NCBI GenBank assembly: GCA_930367205.1
Contig: OV884009.1
Coordinates: forward strand, 35,101,841-35,165,840
Length of the DNA: 64,000 bases
Direction of reading: 5' to 3'
DNA from: Acanthosoma haemorrhoidale
Lineage: Eukaryota; Arthropoda; Insecta; Hemiptera; Acanthosomatidae
Positions 56,939 to 64,000 of the stretch are shown piece after piece (within the stretch, counting starts at the first letter, position 1; the number at the start of each line of letters is the position of its first letter). The translations under genes were made by a program, and so were the position numbers. Under the pieces are notes generated by a model, which saw nothing but the letters and a program-made list of their open reading frames with translations, ran no database searches and was not told the DNA's origin.

Positions 56939-58210
56939 TTGTTGTAAACTAGTCATAACTAAATGTACTTGTGATCGAATTTATGAAACCATTACTAAGG
57001 ATTGTTTTATTCTCTCCTTGGCATGATGAATTTTTCCTCTCCCAACAATGGATTTCAAGTTTTCCAGACAAATAACTGGGGTATCCCGGCATTAATTTTG
57101 CTAACAATTAGTATGTGAATAACGCGCCAATGGTAGCTGGATATAATGCATTCCCCTCGAAGCTACAATAGGATAAAATCACGTAAATATCAATGATATG
57201 AATCAAAAGAAGGAATACCACGGGAGCGGCTAACAAAGGTGCTTCTTGGTCGGACCAGTCACCTCCCAGACAAAAACTCTTTATCCCCAAATTTCATTTA
57301 ATGGTTACAGCCATTTCATAATCTAGTACGTGCTAAACGGAATGTGTAGAATAAGATTTGAACACAGTATCTTTAGTCCTACTAGTTTTTGGGTTTTAGC
57401 CGACTAAAATAAAATTATGGGCTGAATTGTATTTTTTTTATTAAAGGAGTTAAAACTAATAACACTAGACAGTCGAAACACGCTTGCCCCCGACCTGAAT
57501 GAGATTGTATACGACCATTGATGGTTGTAAGATTTCTAAATGTATTTTAAACACGTGACCTTTGAGTAATCATATCAGTTGGTCGTTTGATATTATTGAA
57601 TAAAATATAAAGTGAAGTGGTGCGAAGAACGAAGAGATCCGTTGTAAATATACATAAAGGTGGTTCTCCGCACTCCATACGAATACTCCACGCATTGTGA
57701 GTTTCTCAGGTTGTGAACCATAAAGAGAGAGAAGCAGAAACACGGCTGGGGTACGTGCCAAGCCAGCTGATGCGGTATAACCTTTAGAGCGTGGTAATCG
57801 CGATTCCAACCTTCGCTAAGGTAAAAAATAAACCTTTCTCTTATAAATTAATAATATGAAAAACATCAAGTATAATACAGTGCGGAATAAATCTAGCCCC
57901 CTTTAGCAACTGTAATTTTTAATATCGGTGGAGGAACTGAATTCAAAATTCACAATAATCGAATAAGTCGAATAAAATAGATATAAAAAGTATGTAAACA
58001 CGGTTTGCAGCAAATGGAAAAAAGGAAAACTAGGAGACTATAACTAGTTGATCAAAGAGATTTCGTTCACTGAAAATTGACCTTGTCAACAACTAAAAAA
58101 AAATTGAAAATGCCTAAAATATTATATAAAAAAAATTTAAATAGACTTGAAAGTTCTTTCTGTTGTTGGCACCCGAAACTTTTTTCGAGTATCTTTTAGA
58201 ATATGAAACT
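56939..58210. other. intergenic or 5' intronic stretch, nothing recognised
   Basis: No motif-bearing frame on either strand and no element ends found. Confidence 0.4.
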
Positions 58211-58499
58211 TCTCTATTGTGATAAAATTACAATCTGCCTTATTAGGCAATAAGTAATTGTGATAAATGATCTCATTCATACCATATTGATAATTTTCAT
58301 TCATACACTATTTACCTATAGCCCAGAGATCTTCCAAATCCACATGGTTGTCGCCTCCCATGCATGCGAAAGAGGAAGCGGAGTGTTGGGAAGCCCCCCA
58401 CGCTCCTCTATCAGCCACATCACCGGATACGCGCCGGTGGAGGCTGACGAAGAGCGCGAGAGCCACATACGCTCAGGACATGATCGGACAAACTGGCTC
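58211..58499 (-). mobile_element. Jockey-family 3'-end fragment (copy 3)
   Basis: The 3' UTR and a little of the C-terminal coding region of copy 1, with the well-preserved tail TTATTAGGCAATAAGTAATT. The 5' junction falls at about 58499 (CAAACTGG|CTCAAAAG). Confidence 0.85.
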
Positions 58500-60124
58500 A
58501 AAAGTTTTCAAAATGATTTGCCGATTTAATCCATACTTCCCGTTATTGTACTCAACGAAGGTCTCATCAGCAAGTGTTATATACAATTTTGGATAGAGTA
58601 AATAAATATTACAACCACTATCATAGGACATAAGGTAAATTCATACAGGGAGACAAGATATGATCTCCCCGTAATTCACCATACAGGCAAATTCAACTTT
58701 ATTGGCTTAGTTGTGTAACTTGATAGAAACTGGTTTGAAAAGATTCTATCAGGAATGTGTGAAACTGCCACTTACCGAACAGTCTATATCCTAAAATTCT
58801 TCTGGTGTGAGGACATAAATCTTAGCCGAGCCAAGCGATAAATCGACCAAATGACTCAATAAACACTTTGGCCCAGAGTGACCCAAACACTCGAACAACA
58901 CGTTCGGAAGCTTACGGATTTTCCCAAACCAAATATCAACAGTTTCAAAGCTATGAATCGATATGATTTGCAATTGAACAAAAACTAGGAATTTGCAGCT
59001 AACCTTGTGTGCGACAAATGCTTTGGGCTATCCGTTACAAGTGTTGCGAACCTCTTATATCTGCGTACTGACATGAACTTTTGGCAAACCCCACTTTACC
59101 GGGGCTTGGTAAAGCTTTACCAAGTTACTTACCGCGGTTGAATGAAGGTAACCTCCTCTATGTTATGCTTTTTCGGGGTTCTGATCCCAATGTATGGTTT
59201 CCAAAACAGGGTATACTTCGCTGGTCTCTCCAAGAAATGACAAATATAAAATGTGTAAAAAACTCTGCAACGAAATAAAAATTACTAAGGTTGAGAGAAT
59301 ATTGTAAGATTTTCATCAAGTTTATCGATTGTAGCTCGCGATATAGTTGGTGAACTGACTGTGTTAAGCAGTGCGTACCCGTACTTTCATCCCCTAACCA
59401 ACTCGCAGCTGATGCAGAAATGAATAATATGTTGAAACTTCTCCCTTTAGTAAGTTTGATAAAAATCATTTTTTATTTCATCCACCATTATCCCAACAAA
59501 TACATCCACTTATAAAACACAACTATTTTTTAGGAATACAAACTACCAAATAATAAACAATAAGCAGTACTATTCTTAAATAAATACTAGTAAAAAGTGG
59601 TTTTCTACTAAACAAAATTACTCAATTCATACTAACTTAATATGAGAATGGGAGTACGAATTTATATTTCTTAGATCCAATCCGACATTGAACGCATTAA
59701 GAGGTTCCTTCTCAAATAATTTAAACAAATGGAAATGTACAGCCAGTTTTTTCTATATATGGGAAAAGACAGGGTGTGAAGGGGTTATCAGGGATCTTCC
59801 AAGGGATGAACGTCAACCCGTGAAGATTGATGAACAGTTCACTCTATACCTTCTTACCCCTCAATTTACAAATTAGCAATGTATACATTTATTTTAAAAG
59901 CGTTCCGGGGGGATTTTCCCTTTTTTTCTCCCAGCTCCCAAACACACGTGAAAGAAGTATAGCCGCTCGATGCTACTTCTCCAATGGAAACATCAGAACT
60001 TAAAAGCAGTCGTGTTAATTATTTATTTAAAATAATTTGGTAATACACACTGATAAAGTATAAATAAGTATAAATCTTAATAATAATAAACCCAGCAAAT
60101 AAATTGGTGGGGGGATAGATGATT
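58500..60124. other. stretch without recognised gene
   Basis: Contains a 20-bp palindrome at 59105-59124 and a minus-strand gtaagt at about 59135, but no exon I can defend. Confidence 0.4.
59105..59124. repeat. 20-bp perfect palindrome
   Basis: CTTGGTAAAGCTTTACCAAG is its own reverse complement with no spacer. Function unknown. Confidence 0.9.
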
Positions 60125-60245
60125 CAGGAGTCATAAGCGTAGAGGTGATGGGAACAGCAAATATAGTTAGGGAAATTGTTAAAGGGGAGATCCTCGATCC
60201 CTGGGCTACGCCAGAGGGAAGAGTGGGGGAGCAGATAGGGGTTAT
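60125..60245 (-). pseudogene. LINE reverse-transcriptase relic (motifs B and C)
   Basis: The minus strand encodes P-S-G-V-A-Q-G-S-R-I-S-P-L, matching motif B (G-V-P-Q-G-S-x-L-S-P-L). After a one-base shift it encodes N-Y-I-C-C-S-H-H-L-Y-A-Y-D-S, matching the Y-A-D-D-S motif C with one Asp replaced by Tyr. Motif spacing is as in R1/Jockey/I-type RT. The sequence differs from the Jockey family at 43 kb, so it is another lineage. Confidence 0.55.
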
Positions 60246-61756
60246 TTAGGGGTAGTAACTATAAACAGCTTTTATTCCTCAAGATTCACCAAAGGCCAAG
60301 AAAATTTATCCATACTTAGCCACGGGGTCCTTCCTGGCCCTGGCTACCATCCACACTTATGTCCTGAGCGTATCTGGTTCTCCAGCTCTCTTCCTCTGAC
60401 TCTTGGCAAAACGGTCGGAGCTTCCCAGATTTCGGGTCAGTCGTGTCCAAGGTCGTGGGGGCTCGTTGGCAGATTTTACAAACACATATGAATGTTGGTA
60501 TGACTTACTGGTGAGGAGAATCGTGCAAAAGGTATGTATCAGCTCTTACGTCATAGTTATTAATGCTATATAAGGGCATAGTAATTTTATAAAAAATATA
60601 GTATAGTAATAACAAATAAGATATAAATGTTTATTTCGACTTAAATTATTCACACCATCACTTGTGAACCAAAATACAGTGAGGGCACTTTGCTTGACAG
60701 GAACGAAAGGGTAAAATTTTAGGGGGGTTTCTGAAAGGGGGATCGGAATGAGAAGGTAAGGCCCCGCGAGAAGGCTGCATAAGAGAATGGTGTTTGGATG
60801 GGGAGCTGGCTCCATAGACAGGCCTGGATGGGCCCCTCGGGAGCATGGGGTCTTCTCCCGTGTCGCTATTACCGTAAGCAGCGTCGGCACCAGGCCACTT
60901 TTAGCATCTCCACCGCAGTATCCTGCCAAATATAAAGTATCATTTCCAGTAGCTCAAATATAAATATATTTTAGTTATCATTTATAGTATATAAGTAGAT
61001 GGGCACGCAGGGGACTGTTTTTAGGGATTTCTTAGGCGCCTCGTTCATTCTTTGCTAAAGAACACAAGAATTAGGTAAATTTCTGTAACGATTTTTTTCA
61101 CCAGATATGAAGAGAGATATACTGATGTTGGGGATATTAAAATTCCTTGTGGACGATGACATTTGTGTAAATAAAAATTATCCAGATGAAAGACCATTAC
61201 ACTTTTGTTAAATCATTACAATCGCCTTGACTAAAAACAACCTTTTTAAATTTTGCTGGAATAAAATTAGATTTCTACTGTCGGCTTCCATAACTTTATC
61301 TTCGAGTTTATTTTAGCATTACCATTTTAAAGTATTCTTTGTCATCCTTGCCGAAAAATTAGAACATGAAATCTTAAAAAGATGCTATGGGTTGTAAAAG
61401 CGTACCAGTCAAAGAGAAGAGTTAGTTACTAAAAAGGGGTCTGATTTTCTCACGTTTAATTTTTATTTTGCACCATTCCCGTTTGTATTAGTTAACTAAA
61501 ACATGCACAACGTGTCCTAGGAGTTCAATGAACATGAATTAATATCGTCGAATTTGTATTATTTGAAGTAGTTTAATGTTTTTAGTACGTCACACTGTCT
61601 GAATAAATTATTACCTGTGATATACAATATGCAATATTTTATTAATTTGGTGTGAGGGTCTAGGTCTAATTTAATCTGCAGTGCGTGTCGGATACTGCAT
61701 TTTGCTCAATACATATTTCATCGGTGTGCAACTTGCACATGACTACCGCAAGTCAA
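60246..61756. other. stretch without recognised gene
   Basis: A G+C-richer part (60300-60930) has a minus-strand open frame of 127 codons with Pro-rich, repetitive content and no recognised motif; it may be part of the adjacent LINE relic. The rest is A+T-rich. Confidence 0.35.
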
Positions 61757-62938
61757 TATTCAATCCTCTCAAAAATATTTGAAAAACTCCTATTAAAACG
61801 CCTACTTCCGATTGTTGAATCCATAAACCTTTATCCTACTCACCAGTTTGGTTTCCGCCAACGGCATTCCATAGCTCAACAAGGTCTTGACAGGGTCTGG
61901 CTCGCAGGTTTGCTTTACAAGCTCAAAGGATATTTACCGCAGACCCTATTCCTAATCCTACAATCCTACCTTTCAAACCGTTTCTTCCAAGTCCGCTGTG
62001 GTTTAGAATATTCTAACTACTATCCCATTAAAGCAGGAGTTCCACAGGGCAGCGTCCTAGGTCCCATCCTTTATAATCTATACACCGCTGATGTCCCCTC
62101 TACCCCCAATACCTTTTTGGCAACATTTGCAGACGACACTGCAGTCCTGTCAACCCATCCAGACCCTGATATAGCATCCCAAAACCTTCAAAAACACCTT
62201 GACGAGATCGAGTATTGGAGCAACCAATGGCGAATCAAAGTCAATGAAGGAAAATGTTCCCACATAACCTTTACCCTCTGCCGCAAGTCCTGTCCGCCAG
62301 TCTTTTTAAATTCAATTCCTCTCCCTGTGACTGAGACAGTAGGGTATTTAGGCTTCCATTTCGACAAAAGACTGACATGAAACCCACACACTAGGCTAAA
62401 AAGACAAGAACTAAACAGACGCTTTGGACAACTGTACAGACTACTTTGAAGGACATCCCATCTCTCAATAGAAAAAAAACTACTTATTTACAAAGTTAAG
62501 CCAATCTGGACATACGGAATAGAGCTATGGGGGACAGCAAAAAAGTCGAACATCAAGCGCATCCAATCCTTTCAATCAAAAGTCCTGAGAACAATAGACA
62601 ATGTCGCTTATTACGTCAGCATCAAAACCCTTCATAACGATCTTAATATACCCTACATTCTTGAACTCATCCGTTCCAAGTTCATGAAATTCCATCAAAA
62701 CCTATCCAACCACCCTAATTCCCTAGCATAGTCATTGCACTGCACCACTCACCCCTATAATCCTCCTCGGAGACTAAAACGGCAGTGGCCTCGTGACCTG
62801 CTATAATCAAATGATAGTGGGAGTCCTGGCAATGGCCATTTTCTCTAATATTGTAAATATGGCATGAATGATAACTTTTATCTTAATTACTTAGTGCCTA
62901 ATAAAAGGCAGATTGTAATTTTATCTTAATATAAAAAT
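61757..62938 (+). mobile_element. 5'-truncated Jockey copy 4 with in-frame deletion of RT motif A
   Basis: From S-I-L-S-K-I-F-E-K-L to the 3' UTR, closely matching copy 1, in + orientation. The RT frame is open through F-G-F-R-Q-R-H-S, G-V-P-Q-G-S-V-L-G-P and F-A-D-D up to L-D-K-R-L-T-type sequence at 62380, where an ACATGA in place of ACTTGG creates a stop. Compared with copy 1, 81 bases are missing after A-Q-Q-G-L, which removes the motif-A catalytic Asp (L-D-I-A-Q-A-F) without breaking the frame. The tail ends TTGTAATTTTATCTTAAT. Confidence 0.9.
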
Positions 62939-64000
62939 GTTTGTTGAATAATATCTGTATTATGATTGGTATACATCCCTTAAGGACAAACATGTATTTA
63001 ACATGAAGTGGGATCTTTAACATTATCAGTGTCCATTGAAATTTACAATGTTCAGAGAGTAAACTACAAAAAAAAAATACAAGAAAATATATAATAAAAA
63101 ATATAGATGTGTAGATAAAAAAACAATTTTATCAAGAATTAAAAACATGAAATGAAATAAATGTTACAAAAAAGCAATATAAAGAAAATAATACAATAAG
63201 CTGCTTGAAAAATAAAATATCTACACCCCCCGATAAAATATAATACACACTGCGATATTTAATCAGGGCCTAGGCTGTACAGTTGTAAAAGTAAGGGTTG
63301 AATTAATGAAACACTAACCACCACTCACTTAAATAATGTAGAACCCACGCTTCGAAGGGTGTCTTGACGCCGGCTGATGGCGAGCTTCCTAGCCACTAGC
63401 ACCAAAACACATTCATCCCTTTTAACATTAGTATACTTTGGAAATAAATAAAAAATATATGTTTGATCGGGATTGGTAAATTTGTCCACCTTTTGTTCAC
63501 CAAAGGGATATCGTGGTAGACAGATAACAAATGTATTTATTCGATATCCTTAATTAACGATTAACATTCTAATGATGTCTCTTATTGGAGATAAACACTG
63601 GCAAGAGGAACATTAACATGAACAAATATGCTTGAGAAACAAAAAAAAAACACAATATGTGAATAACCATAAACAACTAGATTTAATTAATCAAAACAAA
63701 TTATGGGTTTAGAAAATGAGCACAACCTTTGGGAATATGCATGATAGATTTAATCATCATTCTTTACCGATGCAGAATATCAAAATGAAAATATTCTTAC
63801 AACGGAAAAGAAAATATTACTTTTTTTTTAACCATTTATAACCCACTATGTCTTAACTATTGAATTTCCTTCAGCAGTATATTTAACAGAACCAGAATAT
63901 TGAAACTACTTGCAGATTTTACGAATAGATTTCCTCCAAACAATTAGATACCACAAATTCACAACTAAAACAAAAACAAAAATCTTGCATAATTCTTCAT
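62939..64000. other. A+T-rich end of window
   Basis: No coding exon seen. A tRNA-like pair of boxes lies at 63348-63403. Confidence 0.4.
63335..63410 (-). promoter_or_regulatory. tRNA-like / SINE-head candidate
   Basis: Minus strand GGTGCTAGTGGCTAGGA (63403-63387) resembles a box A and CCTTCGAAGCG (63358-63348) a weak box B about 30 bases on. The box A half is similar to the tRNA-like block of the Jockey 5' UTR. The whole does not fold into a clear tRNA. Confidence 0.3.

Noticed and set aside
59130..59220. Minus-strand CGCG|gtaagt as an upstream sidestep exon
   Set aside because: The frame before it is closed by a stop or lacks Ig-like sequence; no matching acceptor.
60546..60929. Minus-strand 127-codon Pro-rich frame as a gene
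   Set aside because: No domain, a biased composition and proximity to a LINE relic; a nearby acceptor-like GGCAG does not lead to an Ig-type exon.
1..64000. CRISPR array, prokaryotic operon or phage defence system
   Set aside because: Intron-containing genes, eukaryotic splice sites and arthropod transposons throughout; the only regular array is a contiguous minisatellite without spacers.

Overview
This is A+T-rich nuclear DNA from an arthropod, almost certainly an insect. The evidence is a multi-exon sidestep-family immunoglobulin receptor gene with consensus GT-AG introns, a full-length Jockey-clade retrotransposon with Gag zinc knuckles, and relics of several transposon superfamilies. I cannot name the species or the order.

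Two host genes point towards each other. On the + strand, a short signal-peptide exon (3279-3360) ends in a strong donor. It is phase-compatible with a 5.1-kb uninterrupted exon (11400-16480). Together they would encode a secreted Ser/Thr/Asn-rich, mucin-like protein of about 1,720 residues with almost no cysteine. I do not recognise it. On the - strand, thirteen coding exons between 53632 and 23545 encode 705 residues of a sidestep-like cell-surface receptor: half of Ig1, then Ig2-Ig5, one FN3 domain, a transmembrane helix and a cytoplasmic tail ending in a PDZ-ligand-like S-C-V. Every junction is phase-consistent. The first exon(s), carrying the signal peptide and the start of Ig1, lie upstream of 53632 and were not found. 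The 7 kb between the two genes (16.5-23.5 kb) shows no gene.

Most of the rest is mobile DNA in introns. Intron 1 of the secreted-protein gene holds a Merlin-like (ISXO2-type) transposon with terminal repeats and an 8-bp target duplication (3639-4358), a MITE (about 7919-8120), a LINE relic, and an internally deleted Ty1/copia element with both LTRs and a half-tRNA-iMet-type primer site (9097-10588). Introns of the sidestep gene hold an inverted pair of LINE pieces (27-28.5 kb), a 258-bp MITE (29969-30226), a hAT element inserted in a 40-bp minisatellite (32229-33097), a solo LTR with a 5-bp duplication (33751-34616), Tc1 and LINE relics, a 4.7-kb full-length Jockey element with a perfect 13-bp duplication (43057-47755), a poly(A)-tailed SINE-like insert (49023-49221), and a 92-bp tandem array with a 369-bp higher-order period (about 49545-50702). 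The region right of 53.7 kb carries four more pieces of the same Jockey family, other reverse-transcriptase relics and no recognised host exon.

The most novel items are the giant orphan secreted protein with its remote signal exon, the tRNA-like block and NRF-1-type palindrome inside the Jockey 5' UTR, and the higher-order minisatellite. I found no CRISPR array, operon or prokaryote-type defence system.
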